Of a stretch of DNA of 64,000 nucleotides, positions 41,290 through 53,800 are shown piece after piece (position 1 is the first letter of the stretch; every line of letters begins with the position of its first letter). Below the pieces are notes generated by a model. The model did no database searches, was not told where the DNA came from, and was given only the letters and a program-made list of their open reading frames with translations. A program made the position numbers and the translations under genes. The stretch comes from Gracilaria vermiculophylla (Eukaryota; Rhodophyta; Florideophyceae; Gracilariales; Gracilariaceae): NCBI GenBank assembly GCA_019155205.2, contig JAHNZQ020000308.1, forward strand, positions 617,213-681,212, in the 5' to 3' direction.

Positions 41290-44001
41290 TCACAAGGAAG
41301 GCTTCTTTTTATCAGCATCAGCTCCTTCCCGGTTCGCCATTGTGTATTGAATAGTTTCTTGGACCATCACCTTCCCGTACTTCTCGAGGTCCATTCCTTG
41401 CGTTTTCAGATCTTGGCAAAACAATTCTTGTTTGTCCTTATCCACGTCTATCTCGGTAACGGTCATCTGCAACTCTTCCTCCTCAGGGATCTGAATCACC
41501 GTCACGAGAGATCCTTTTGCAGAACAGTGGAAAATTCGTCGGTACATTTCTACCGCTCTTCTCAAGTCAGGATCACCCGCATTTGTCTTCACTGTGGTCA
41601 GAGCGGCGAGATTAGCCTCTGCTTTGGGATTGGTAGCCGCTGCGGCCATGCGAAGATAATGGCTTACATTGACGTCGTCGTGTTCAACATCGCATGGGTT
41701 GCAATGAAGCGCTTTTAACACAGCGATATTGTTCGCAGCATGCGCTTTGAAGTGAGTGTTTACCTTGTTGGAAAGCAGCACCCTTTTGTAGCATTCCAAT
41801 GCAGAATTGCAATCAATGTCCAACCCCGTGGCTCCCACAGAATAGAAGTAGCCCAAGAATAGGGAGATCGCGGGAACATCTCTGGCTGCAACTTCAAGAC
41901 TCTCGCGTGCCTTTTTCACAAGTTCCGGGGAAAAGCGCGTTTCTTGAATTTCAGATTCGGAGCTGGAATGGTTTCGAGAGCACAAAAGATGAATTAAGCT
42001 TCGAGCAGCGCCCACGTCACCAACCGTTAATGCTCTGCAAAGATAGTTGATTGCGATTTCATTGTTACGGTCAACGCCACAAGTTTTGCGATGGATCTCC
42101 CATTGTTCTTCTCCAATGAAATTCCCGAACGCAGTCGCTGCTTCAAAATTCCCTCGTTCAACGGCTAACTTCAAAAGAACCAAGCCGTCCAGAGTTATCG
42201 ACCCTACTTGCTTGTCGTCGACACAAGCATCCCACACTGGCCCTAATCTCATCATGATGTGCGCAGCAGCACGCTGATCGCCGTGACATCGGTCTATTGC
42301 TGCATCACAAACCAGCACTCTCCGGTGGGTGTACATATCAAGGCCGCATCCGCTGCCGTTATGGAATTGTTCTCTAGTATTCTTTCCTATGCGAACCGCA
42401 GCGTCCACAATTCTCGCAGCAAGCATAGGATCCCATTCGGAAATGATCGCAGCAAATATCAACGGGTCGCTTTCGGCCACAGATTCAGTCTCCACAGTCT
42501 CGTCTGGAGTCTTGCATCCGAGCATGATGGCAGGCCCAAGAGCGGCCTTGATTGCTGCCGTTTGGTAATCCTTACAGCTCTGAAGAGCTTCTCTGGAAGG
42601 GTGTGTATGTGCACCATGAAGTTCGGGGGTTCTAAGGCATGACAGTATGAGAAGCTCCGCCTTGTCGTCGTCCAAGTGGGTGCGAACTTCGGCGATTCTC
42701 CGACTTAATTCTTCATATAGAAGCACTCCTGGATGGATATCTTCAATAGAGGGTAGCATACGACCATGGAATTTCTTGTGCAGATACTCGCAGAGCATAA
42801 CAAGATGAACCTGCAATTCTACAAGAAGCCGGAACGTGAATCTCCCTCGGATTTTTGCAGACTGTGTGACAACAATGCCTGGGGTGGCATCTACTAGCTT
42901 GCAATTGTCGGATTCCAAGCTTTCATTCATCTCCGTGAGGGGCTCGAGTATTTTCTCGATGACGCGACGGGATATCTCTTCCAATAGTTTACTCTCTTCA
43001 CCTCGCCAGTCTTTTGTTGCTTCTTCGTATGCCTCAGCCAAACTCTTCCATCGCGGCGAGATGGACTCGTCAAAGAGAGTGGTTAACCATTCGTCCATAA
43101 TCCCAGCGCCAGCGAGATGATCCCGCGACAGGCCGCGCACACCTGTGCCAACTCCAAACTTTGGGCAAGGCAGGCCGTTACAAAATGCGTTTGCGGCTTC
43201 TCGGGCACTGATGAGCATTTCATCTTTCATGTGAGGCATTTGCTCATACCAGGGCAACCATCGATGTTGCCACATGTAAGACTCCATGCGTTGCGTGACG
43301 GCTCCTATGTGCTTTGCGTTAGGGCTTGTCTGAAGAAAGTTTAATTCGTCTTCAACTTGTCTATTGATCTGGGCGAAGGATTCTGACTCCTTCCCGTGTT
43401 GGGCAAGGCGGCAATCCTTATAAGCCGAGAACACGAACGCAAGGTCTAGATATCGAATAAGCGTGAGGGAGGCCGCTTCGTGCCTTCTCTGTCTGGTGAC
43501 AACAGCTCTCACACGGCGCATGATATCGCGCTCTACGGCAGGTTTTTGCTGCGCTATAGAGAGCCTGTTCGTCTCGCCTTTTCGGTAAACGAGGTTGATA
43601 ATAGCCGAGACCAGATCGTTTTTGGCACGATAGAGGGCAGCTGTTCCGCAAACTTGTCCGGATTTTCGGCAAGCATCAACGAGTTGCCGCCACGGCGGCT
43701 GGTTTCCACGATTGGAGCCCCAAAGAGATTGGTCGCGTAGAGTGTCAAGCCATGTCCCCCAGCTGTAGAATCCACCTGTCCAGTTGAGAGAGGGCGTGGA
43801 GTTGACGAAGGCAGCGGCGGCTTCTTGAAGCCAAGATGGAAAGGCGTCTTGCTTGACATCAGGTCGACGGCCACAGCGGGCTCGCTTGGGGATGTCAGAG
43901 ACCGGAGTGGGGGGTCTCTTTCGCGCCACGGGGGGGGATTGGTGGGCATCGTGAGCGGCGGCAGAGTGCGAGGGCGGCTGGGCATTGTTTACCACCAGCA
44001 T
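41290..44001 (-). CDS. Sel1/TPR-like repeat protein of unknown function, basic N-terminus
   Basis: 903 residues from ATG 44001 (MLVVNNAQPPSH); an in-frame ATG at 44139 would add 46 basic residues. The N-terminus (about 1-60) is Pro/His/Lys-rich with KRPPTPVSDIPKRAR, which looks like a bipartite nuclear localisation signal. The middle (about 60-480) is helical with many Trp and no known domain. The C-terminal third has Sel1-like paired helices with small-residue spacing (for example LKLAVERGNFEAATAFGNFIG; AINYLCRALTVGDVGAARSL; SLFLGYFYSVGATGLDIDCN followed by ALECYKRVL; AHAANNIAVLKALHCN). Such repeats bind other proteins. The tail is Lys/Glu-rich. Sel1 repeats are found in many scaffolds, so the pathway is not predictable. 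Divergent with MSH4. Confidence 0.75.
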   Translation of the reverse strand: MLVVNNAQPPSHSAAAHDAHQSPPVARKRPPTPVSDIPKRARCGRRPDVKQDAFPSWLQEAAAAFVNSTPSLNWTGGFYSWGTWLDTLRDQSLWGSNRGNQPPWRQLVDACRKSGQVCGTAALYRAKNDLVSAIINLVYRKGETNRLSIAQQKPAVERDIMRRVRAVVTRQRRHEAASLTLIRYLDLAFVFSAYKDCRLAQHGKESESFAQINRQVEDELNFLQTSPNAKHIGAVTQRMESYMWQHRWLPWYEQMPHMKDEMLISAREAANAFCNGLPCPKFGVGTGVRGLSRDHLAGAGIMDEWLTTLFDESISPRWKSLAEAYEEATKDWRGEESKLLEEISRRVIEKILEPLTEMNESLESDNCKLVDATPGIVVTQSAKIRGRFTFRLLVELQVHLVMLCEYLHKKFHGRMLPSIEDIHPGVLLYEELSRRIAEVRTHLDDDKAELLILSCLRTPELHGAHTHPSREALQSCKDYQTAAIKAALGPAIMLGCKTPDETVETESVAESDPLIFAAIISEWDPMLAARIVDAAVRIGKNTREQFHNGSGCGLDMYTHRRVLVCDAAIDRCHGDQRAAAHIMMRLGPVWDACVDDKQVGSITLDGLVLLKLAVERGNFEAATAFGNFIGEEQWEIHRKTCGVDRNNEIAINYLCRALTVGDVGAARSLIHLLCSRNHSSSESEIQETRFSPELVKKARESLEVAARDVPAISLFLGYFYSVGATGLDIDCNSALECYKRVLLSNKVNTHFKAHAANNIAVLKALHCNPCDVEHDDVNVSHYLRMAAAATNPKAEANLAALTTVKTNAGDPDLRRAVEMYRRIFHCSAKGSLVTVIQIPEEEELQMTVTEIDVDKDKQELFCQDLKTQGMDLEKYGKVMVQETIQYTMANREGADADKKKPSL

Positions 44002-44665
44002 GTCGGAGGAGAGTGGCACAATACGTGCGCGCGGGGTGAACAGCGGGCGGCGGTGGGGCGCGAGACGGCATGTGGAGGGACGGCGGCTATGCAGCCGGGG
44101 GCAAACCAATTGTGCGGCCGTATGCTGCGGCTGTCGCAATTTCGCTACGCGGCGCTGCGCTGTTCAGGTGGCGAGGAGCGGCCAATCAGCGGGTGCGACG
44201 CGTGCGGCGGAGCGGGAAACGCGCGTGCTGGGAGCCCGTGCGCTCGGGTGATACAGCCAATCGAACTGCGTTGTGCCAAAGCTCGGTCTGTTTGCGCCAG
44301 TGCGCGTGATGCCGGCCGGCTCCAGCAATGCATCACGCCCTGCAGACGGGGCGGCTCAAGTGTCTTAGATCGCTCCATGGCGCTCGTCTGCGTCGACGTC
44401 TTTGCCTTTCGGTTCGGAGGCGTGGGTTGCCTTTCGGAGCGGGACGCGTTCATTGCGCTCCGCCGCCGCCAGCATGACTCGACTGGCTCCGAAACTCAGG
44501 CGCTCGCGTGGTCGTCATCAACGGCCAATCCCCGAAACGTTCCAAGCGCTCGTCTCGCTCCTTGCACAGCCGCTCCGTCCGTCGCATATCCCCTGATCCC
44601 CACCCATCACTCGCATTCCGTGCGTTCCCATCTATGCGGCGCAACAAACGCCTCGTGCCCGCAAA
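44002..44665. promoter_or_regulatory. Divergent promoter, Sel1-like gene / MSH4
   Basis: 664 bases between head-to-head start codons, GC-rich with many CpG. The C-rich stretch just before 44666 (for example CCCCTGATCCCCACCCATCAC at about 44589) again gives pyrimidine-rich coding-strand sequence before an ATG. The overlapping plus-strand frame from 43825 is not supported. Confidence 0.5.
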
Positions 44666-47600
44666 ATGAGTTCTTCACCGGCCAGGGGGAGTCAAGCAGC
44701 ACCGTCCTCATCGCTTGATTTACATCGTTTTGTTTCCTCTCGTTCCCAACCATCCGCGGCCTCGCCTGTTCTCCGCATCCCTACTGCCCGAACTCCTGTG
44801 CCTCGCATCAGCGCGTCCCGCGCAGGTATTCCCCATATCACCTCTGGTCGCAAAAGTTCCTCCCGTGTCAAAGCTACCCGTCGGACAAGCTCAGCCCGCA
44901 CAGCCACCGCTCGCACGGCTACCGGTCGCACTGCCACAGCTCGCACACCTACCGGTCGTACTGCCACAGCTCGCACAGCTACCGCCCGCACAAGTACTGC
45001 CCGCACTCGAGCGCAAACTGCACGATGCGAAGATTCGTACGTCGTGGCCGTCATTGACAATCCCGTGCGTGAGGTCGGTCTTTGTGCATATGATGTCAAT
45101 GGCTTCGTCGTGGAGCTTCGCCAGTTCACGGATTCGAATCTTTACACCACGCTTATAAAGGTGCTTTGCGTTTTGTCTCCCATCGAAATCCTGCTCTCCT
45201 CGTCTAGTATGGGTGGTTTGTTGGTCCAGGCCATACACAATTCTCCCCATGTTTCTCACATCAAGCTCACGTACATAGGTAGAGCCTTCTTCAATGAGAC
45301 TTATGGAGAACTGGCTGTGGAAAAACTTTCAAACCAACAATGCCCACACTTATCCCGCTTAGGTAGTACTCTTTACCTTGCAGTAGCTTGCTGTGGTGCC
45401 CTTGTCAAGTATCTTGAACACGTCGAGGACTGCGTTTTAGCTCCCTCAAGTCTCCATATTCATTTCAAGCCCAACGATGGCACCATGTTCCTCGATATGT
45501 CTGCGTTGGAAGGCCTTGAAGTTATAGCAAGCGCCAACCCTGCGCTGGGCTTTTCTGCGCCTCAATCTAACGCATGCTTGCTTCGCGCCATGGACCGTAC
45601 AGTCACTCGTGCGGGCAAGAGATTTCTTCGTCGAGCAGTCTTGGAGCCTTCTGCGGACATACCCACTATTTCGATGAGGCAAGATGCGGTTGAGGAGCTT
45701 ACCGACAATAACAAGACTTATTTCTCTGTGTTGGCTGCTTTACGCCAGTTTCCAGACCTCGAAAAGTCCATGGCCATCATCATGAATCGAGAAAATGCTC
45801 GTCTTCGCTCATTGGGAACTGCTTATGAGCCAGATCCGCTACTATCCGAAGGGAATGAGGTAGGTACAGAATCTGAATTAGCTCCAGAGGACCCCGGTTT
45901 CATTCATGCTGGACCGCCATCTCCAGTACTCATCAGAACTATATTAAACATCAAAGCTGCTTTGGAGGCTGCTACCGAGCTGCTTGATATCACTCAAAAC
46001 CTTGAGTCTCCGTTGATCCGTGGGATTGCAGGAAGCATGCGCAATCCGTCTCTGACAAAGTTGCGGGAAGAAATCGACGATGTTATTGACCCTGATATCT
46101 TTCCTAACAAGAACTATGAGCGAATGCTCATGAACGGGGCTCTTGCGGTTCGACATGGTCGAAATGGTGAGTACATATCATTTCACTTGTTCACCATCCT
46201 TTTTGATAACTGACAGGAAATTAACTCTCGTTTATATCGTACTATCGACTTCCGAAGGCTATCTTGACATTCACAGAAAAACCATGGGCGAAAATGTAGA
46301 AGACATGGAAAGTCTGGCGGATGAAGTTCGCAAAAAGCACCAACTGCACAAGCTCGAACTGACTCTACACTCCAGAAGGGGTTACCATTTCAAAGTTCCA
46401 TCGAAAATCTTGGGAGCAAGAAATCTCCCGGAAGACTTCATTTTAATCAACGACGGCAAGAAATTTCATCATTTTACTTCGCCACAAATGGAGAGATTGA
46501 ATGTGTTGTACAAGAATTCTATGAGCGAAATATGGAGGATTTCTGAACTGGAACTGGGTATCCTTGTTGGCCAAATCCTTCAATCGCCGGTTATCACTGC
46601 TATTCATCGTCTCTGTGACTGTATCGCAATTCTTGACTGCTTGAGTTCGTTCGTCACGTACGCCACACGATGCTTGGACGACTTCGAAAGACCGAAGTTG
46701 ACAGAGGATGGGCCAATTGATATCAAACAAGCATATCACCCCATAAGCCTCGACATTGCACGACAGAAACCAGTACCGAATGATGTTTTCCTTGACGAAA
46801 CATCAGCTCTGCATATCATTTCTGGCCGGAACCAGGCGGGCAAATCTTTTTTCCTCAAGACTATGGGCTTGATTGTCATCATGGCGCACACAGGATGCTG
46901 GGTACCCGCCAAATACGCAACGATCCGGATTGTAAAGAGAATTGCGACCCGATTCGAAACTGGATACGATATATCTCGTCAACAGTCAAGCTTTTCGAAA
47001 GAGATGCAGGACGTATCAGCAATATTTGATTCCGTTCACTGCTCCCACCGAAGTGTCGAGAGAGCCCTGCAGTCTCAGGATTTCATGTCCCGAGGCTCCG
47101 GTCTGGATACTAAAGAGCCCCAGCCGTTTCCTAGTGCTTTGATCCTGATCGATGAGCTTGGTAGGTACACGTCAACTGTGGATGGGTTTTCTATTGCTTA
47201 CGCTGTGCTAGAAGAACTGGCTGCTATTCCAAACGTCCTGACACTATGCACAACGCACTTTCATGGATTGGGGGCACTTGCTCAGGTGAATCCTATCGTA
47301 AGAACTTTTCACATGGTGACGCAACACTGTGGTGGACCTGCGCGCAATGGAGACGATAATAAAGATGCTGTGGTTGAGAAAATTTCATACACGTACAAGC
47401 TCTCAACAGGAGTTCTACCGGAAACCAGCTACGGCATGGAAACGGCACAAATGGCTGGTTTCCCTGAAAACGTGCTGAAGAAGTGTGAACATTTGAAAAA
47501 GATTATACCTACACAGCAAATCAGCACAGTGAACGGTGTCCTCGAAAGCATTCTATATCTAGAGAAGAGTGAGAAAAATCTTTTACGTAGGTCCACACGA

Positions 47601-47831
47601 ACAGTTTCAATTGCAAACCGCGTAAGAGACTTAAGAGCGTCGGCTGAGTGTGGCGAAGAAGAAGTAAAACTATTGGTTGCATATCAGCAAGAACTTTTAG
47701 AGAATGGAAAGAAGAAAAGAGAGGCCAAGAAAGCTAAGCAGCGTTCACATGACGAACGAATCGCATCGGGAGCCACAAATTTGCCTGAAAACAGTAAGAC
47801 GGAGAACTCGGACATGCGTGTGATTGAGTAG
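44666..47831 (+). CDS. MSH4: MSH4, meiotic MutS homologue (two exons)
   Basis: Coding parts are 44666-46166 and 46258-47831 (1024 residues), separated by a 91-bp intron. MSH4 pairs with MSH5 as a clamp on recombination intermediates and promotes meiotic crossovers; it lacks the mismatch-reading domain I, as here. The N-terminus has a Thr/Ala/Arg repeat (about 75-118), followed by the connector domain (SYVVAVIDNPVREVGLCAYD). The core/clamp region crosses the intron: ALAVRHGRNGYLDIHRKTMG matches the family's AVKxGxxGxLDIARR. ATPase motifs are present but unusual: Walker A GRNQAGKSFFLK, signature QSSFSKEMQDV, Walker B with DELGRYTSTVDG, and CTTHFHGL. An insert of about 25 residues lies between signature and Walker B. 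A Lys-rich tail follows. The exon join is fixed by the protein motif and by frame, since the nearer acceptor would give an immediate stop. MSH4 is preferred over MSH5 because of the DIARR-type block. Confidence 0.9.
44893..45013 (+). repeat. 12-bp minisatellite in MSH4 exon 1 encoding Arg-Thr repeats
   Basis: About ten 12-bp units of the form GCTCGCACNGCYACC encode an (A/G)-R-T-(A/S/P)-T pattern in the MSH4 N-terminus. All changes preserve the frame. The tract is positively charged and probably disordered. Confidence 0.85.
46167..46257 (+). other. Intron of MSH4 (91 bp, GTGAGT...AAG)
   Basis: Donor GTGAGT starts at 46167 and the acceptor TTCCGAAG ends at 46257. Joining gives Gly codon G/GC and motif GRNGYLDIHRK. 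An alternative acceptor CTGACAG ending at 46217 would give Gly-Asn-stop, so it cannot code full protein. Confidence 0.9.
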
Positions 47832-50800
47832 ATATAACGTTTTTACAGGAATCGTGGATATCATTCAAAAAAATTCATTCATTCAGTGAAACAAAAGCGA
47901 GTGCAAGTGATGCCAAATCTTAGGAGATCGCACGAACTCAAGCCCAGCAAGGAGATTGAGTGTGTGGAAGACCCACATGAAAAATAATGTGTTTTGTGCA
48001 TTTTTCAGTGTGTGAGAAAGGGTGACAAGAGTGTTTCACGTTTCCCGCAATCGTATCTATAGTTCATTTCTCGTGCGATTGAAAAATGAGTTCTCTGTTT
48101 GAGCATGTTTTTAAAAGAATTGTTCCATTTCTCTCAAACCTCCCACTTGTACTCTCGTGCATGTAAATACATGATATCGATTAGACAATATTGGGTTATA
48201 CCTCTTGTCTCAGCCTATGCATTTTTCTGAAAGAACACCGTCTCTTTTGTTTGCCAATCTAAAGACGAAAACGCGGCCCTCTCTTTCTCACTGTTGTTTT
48301 GATACGTTGTTGAATGCTCTAGAAATCGTTTGGCAAGACCCTTTAACATTAGAGATTGCTAGACGAAAAGAAGTACAACCTTTCCCACGAATTATAAACA
48401 GTTCGCCCAAGCTATTTTATCATTATGGTAGGACTAGAAAATTGCTTCATTTTTGTAGCTCAATGCTTTGATGAAAGAGCCCCAGAATTGGAAGTAGAAA
48501 AGAAATGTAGGAAAACGGATGTAAGCTTCAAAATTTTGTTTCTGTATTTGATTGAAAAAGATGCATTGAATATGGATAAAGGTTTTTTAGCTATGTGGAA
48601 ATTATTGTGGACCATGATGAAACCTATCCATAACAACAATTAAAGAACATTTCTAACTTGCAAGACACAGTTATCGCGGAACCTGCAAATAATAATGCAA
48701 ATTTGAACAGGTCTGGCCAAAGGATTGTCATGATCTCCATCGCAAGTCGCTCGAAGAGCGATTTCGCTTTTGCGAACAGTATACAAATCATATTTATCTT
48801 CAACTTTCTGATGTAGGATGGCCGGAACTTTTTGAGTGCATTAAAGATCCACATGACTCCAAAACAAAGTATTGTGTGGCACTACAAAGCGGCTGACGAA
48901 AATGCACTTGTTACTGGCGGTGCAGGAGCTTGCAGTGTTTTCTCTAGTTTCCATAACGATTGACTGTCATCATCATTTATATTCGTTGCGTCTTCACACA
49001 TTCGTATAAAATCGGAAATCCATTGAACAATTCCAAACAAATAAGGAGCGACATAACTTTACGCAGCAACCCTCCCAGCGATCGCGGTCGGTGTTGTTTA
49101 TTTGGATAAATGTGTAATCAATCCAGAGGTCTCCTCTTTTGCATAGCAAGAACCTATTTTGTAGTCAATTTCCTGAACACCTGACAGAAATCAATTTCAT
49201 TTTATTCTGATAAAGTAACCTTGTTGATCTCATGATTCATAGTGTTGTTCACTATTTTGTAAAAAGCCTTATAGCCGCATAAAAATAAAATTAAGATAGT
49301 TTACGTGTTGAAACTTATTGATGCAAAAGGACTTCTTCAGGCCGCTTTTCTGAATCAAACCTGGCAAAGAAATGCATACACACATATTGTGGAAACCGTT
49401 TTTTTTTCTGTTTCGCTCTATGTCTCTATTTTTCACAGAACTCTTGTGCAAGACGAATGAGGGTAAATCGGATTGAAGAGTTGAGAGGAATGTTGTGTTT
49501 TTTTTAGAGCCATGCGCTTTGAGATTGTGCCGTTCCCGATGCCATGGCCATCTCTGATTTGAAATAGTGCGACCGTTTGAAGGCATGTAAGCACTTTGGC
49601 AAGGATGGATTTGCTGAGCGTAAATGCAATTCAGTGTCGATCGCAATCTTGTTCTCCAATACAGTGCGAATTTCAATTCTTTGTTCGGTGCAGTAATCCT
49701 GAATGCAATCTCATTGTTTTCAATGACAGCAATGTATCATCTTAATCAAAGGCTTTATTCATTCTGAAAAGAAAGAGAAAGAAAACTTACACACGGGAAT
49801 ACCGATTTTCGTCGACGATTTGTCCACTTAAGTCAAGAAACGTTGAATAAAAATAATGAACAATGGCTTTTATTTGGCAGTATATTATCGTATCAACAAC
49901 TTGATGGTGAGTTGTAAGAAGTTGATCAAATAATTGGGTGCCGCCAAGTCTTCATCGCAACGCACCTGTGGTGATCCCGATGACGTGAGCACTCACATAA
50001 TGCGTTACCGCCCGTAGTTGGATTTTAATGATTTCTCTCAATCATTTACAAACGCACAACAACATCATTAACCGTAATAACGTCAAGTATAGACCGTTCC
50101 GTGATGGTCGGGTGATGAGTAACAGCTTCGCATGACGAAAACATGGAACAGTTAATCAGGAAACTGCAAAGTTGGGCGGATGGTTTCCTGCCCGGATGCG
50201 ACACGCATATACGAAGGTAACTGTAACCGTTCGCACGATAGGTTGTTTTTAATGGTTCTTCATTGTGGACGCTTTGCTCTAATTCCTAGCATAAGTTATT
50301 TTCTAGCATTGTTGAGCACTTGCAGCGAAAAACGACTGTAAACTAGCTCTATCTCTACTGCCCATACAAAAACACAAGTCTTTCAGGATTCTGCACAGTG
50401 AACTGCCAAGAGATAATGATGTAAATCCTGACAAGATTCTTGTTTTTCGAAGACGATATCCGTCCTCTAATGCGACGGCTGACCACAAAACGAATGGTGA
50501 ACAGGTTCTACTCCGATGCATGCATTGCAATATCGGCGATACGCCCTCTGATGCACTACTGTAAACTCCCCTCTTCTTCCGTGGCTGAACAAGAAGTCGA
50601 AAATACCAACAAGTTGCCAAGCAAACACGCGTTTCAATATTGGGTGCTTTCAGAAATTGCTAGAAAAACAGCGGGTCAAATTTCTGCCGCTGCTCGCAAC
50701 CTGTTCAAACTTTATCCTTCAAACCGAGCATCAATTGGCGCCAAATCGTGCACGGAATCCTTTGTTCTTCCCGCCCCTAAACTGTAGCCACATCTCAGCC

Positions 50801-53800
50801 AGAATGCATACCATCCAGTAGAGTAAAACTTTTTTCAGAGTCAGCGTTTTGATAAGATGGAAATGCAAGACACACACTGTACCCTGACAACCATCTCGAT
50901 CTCTCGCTAGCATTCAATTAAAAAAAACAGAGCAACCAGACTAATGAGACGCCACGGTGTGTGTTCCGAGACAAGATTTGGGTGCGGGAGACCCCTCCGG
51001 GTGTGAGCCGCCGAGTAGTGAAACCGTCTTACTTCTTTGCGCCATTTCGATATAAAAGACTCGCTGGTAATTGGCGCAGAGTTGGCAGCAACACTAGATG
51101 CCACAGTTGCTTTTCACGCATGGTGCGAATGTGCAGCGCGAGTTTACGTTTGGCGTGCGGTTTGGCGATCAGAATGGACCCTCGAAGGGTCCGTTCTGAA
51201 CGCCGTGTTTGCGAAGGCGTCTGCCAAAACCGTGCCACATTTGAACTACCTGGCTTGATTGCATCAGCTGCTTCTTGGCCAGGAGGCCCACTGGCAATTT
51301 CTGAATGCACCCATTAAATGTAGCCTACATCCGTTTGGCTGAGGAATGGATTTCTGCGTCGCGGTCGTCAAAAGCAACAAGTTGATCGCCAGCCTGTACA
51401 GCGGTTGCTATGTACCTGGAGCTTTCACGATTACTGAACTCTATGTTTGAACAAGGACCTCGTCCAGTGCTCCGCAGGGAAACCGGTTCGTGCGGGCAGT
51501 GCAACCGAAGCGAAAGATTCCGGCGCCGCGGTCAAATCACCATGTTGCTCTTGGACAACCTGCCGATGCTTCGGAGCGGAGAAGAGAGGAAAGTGACTCG
51601 TACAACACATCGAAAATGTTTCGATAGCCATTATGCGGTTTAGCTTTCCTCCGCTGTAATAGTTCGTGGTCAACAACACGCGAGAAACCCCATTTGTACG
51701 CTCCTCAAAATGAATAATCTTGGATTACATGATGACCAGGGTGACAGGTTGATACTCAAGTTCGCTGCCGAGGTTGATATCCGAGTTTGACGAACAGGCC
51801 GCATGCTGAATATTGAACTGCAAAACTTGCAAAATTTTCTGCACGGAAGCCCCTCTTCTTCTACGTCAGTACTCATCATCCGACCAACCGTGTCGGGGGA
51901 GGGAAAAAAGAAGCCCAAAGTGCTAACGTAAGTAGCAACAAGCTCCAGCAGTCGCCTAAGCGTCGTGAGCGAAACGCTTGCCACACGCCGCGAACAAGAA
52001 CACAGAGGCGCCATAGAGAAATGAAACCAGTGTTTACCGACCAGCCGGTGAACACGTGACGGAGAGAATTGCCGTTGGCAGCCGCGGGCTCCTCCCAAGT
52101 CGTCGTCACGGAGAGAAATATCGTTCCGCCTTAACGGATGACAGAGACAAACAAATCTGTGCGTGGAACGGGCGCGTTGTCTCGAGACAGTGGATACCTA
52201 AGAGCGTTAGCTACGTCGGGGGCGCGACGGCAAGCAGCAGGATAGAGTTGCGCGCCGAAGGGGCACCTGCCGCGTGTGACGGCTTATTTCATTTGATATC
52301 ATTAGACCGAAGCGCGGCGGTCGAGCGTTGTTTGGGAATGGGAAGCAGGTTGCTCAACGAGCCGCTCAGATTGAAAAGAAGCAACTCGTCTGGAGGGGAA
52401 GAACGGGCGGATGGCGCACTTGCACGCCGCCGTTCGCGGATGATGCAACAGTATTTGCAGGCAACGTTTTGTTTCGGGGCGGACGTTATTCGGATGACTC
52501 AGCGAGATTCGGGAATGGGGCACGGCAAGAGGTGATTGCGCGCATCCAGCGGTTTTTCAGCGGTGACGCTTCGCCATAACCTCGAGACGGCGCGCAGTGC
52601 ACATCGTGATGTGGAGCGGGAGTTTGTTTGCGAGGTGTAAGAGGGTCTCGAGAAGAGTGGGGGCGTCGGTGCTCGTCGGAGGCGGTAGTTTATGTTTTTG
52701 AGCGAGCGGATGTAATGCGGGCTGTAGCGGTCGATTCGCGTGACAAGTGCGAGCGTGGGGCGGTTTGGACTGGCGCATCTTGGCGCACGGAACGCGGTAC
52801 GAGGTTTAAAACAAGCTTGGGATACGTTGGTTCATGGTGATTCGAGGGTGCCAAGCAATAGCTCTTGTAGTGCGCGTTGTATATAGATTGTGAGATGTAT
52901 GTTAAGAGTTTGGTGGTTTGGCGTATATTTGCGGTGGTCAGAAACGATTTGCTACCTTTCGCCGACTTGCGGGGCGTCTACACAGGATATGAGCTTCTGC
53001 TGCGGGGGAGATATGGCAGCTGCTCATCGCGTCGGCGCGACAGACGCGGTGGACATACGCATGGTGAAATGAGAGTTTAAACAAGGAGATGAGCAGCGTC
53101 GAAGCTGTGATAAACTGGAGCTGGAGATATTTGGGTGCAGACTGCAGGAGGGCAGGCAGTTGGTTCCGACGAGGAGTGCAAGAAAAAGAGGAGACGGTGA
53201 GATAAGGCGGACGACTCGCGTTTAGATGAGCTGTATGTATCGGACCGCTGCAAGAGGCCCCAGCTGTGTACGTGGATAGAGGGCGGGGCGACGGAGAAGC
53301 GGCGCGCGGGCGGGCAGGTGCGGCATGAGAGGCTGGGGGGCGGGCGGAGGGGGCGGCGAGCCGCCACACGCCCGCGGAGTGGCGGGCGGCGCGCAGCAAA
53401 CGAGCGGCGGCACGGGGCTTGGGGCGGGGTAAGGCGTGAGGCGGGGGGCGCGAGGCGGGAGGCGGGAGGCGGGAGGCGGGAGGCGGGAGGGGAGTCGCGA
53501 GACCGCTGCGGGCGCGGCGGCGAGCAGTGGAAGAAGGCGGGGCGGGTAGAAAGTTGGCGTCACGAAGCGGCGCTCGGCGCGGCGCGCAGGCGAAGCGCGG
53601 GCCTCAGCGCGGCGTCGGCGGCGCGCTCGAGTTGGAGCGGCGCTGTGCGCGCGCGGGAGGGGCGTGCGCGCGCTGGAGGGGCGCAATGCGCGCGAGCGCC
53701 CCCGCCGGCAGCGCCGCGCAGCACGCAGCGCGCCGCGCGCGTCAGACTGCGCTCGAATGTCGTGCCGCCGCTGACTTGTCGCGGCGCCGCGCCGCGCGAC

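Noticed and set aside
48200..48900. Possible decayed transposase fragments in AT-rich DNA
   Set aside because: Short frames with stops; resemblance to mariner-like catalytic parts was too weak to support.
50440..52535. Plus-strand frames of 115-159 codons
   Set aside because: Unrelated, unrecognisable, with no clear start context; likely chance.
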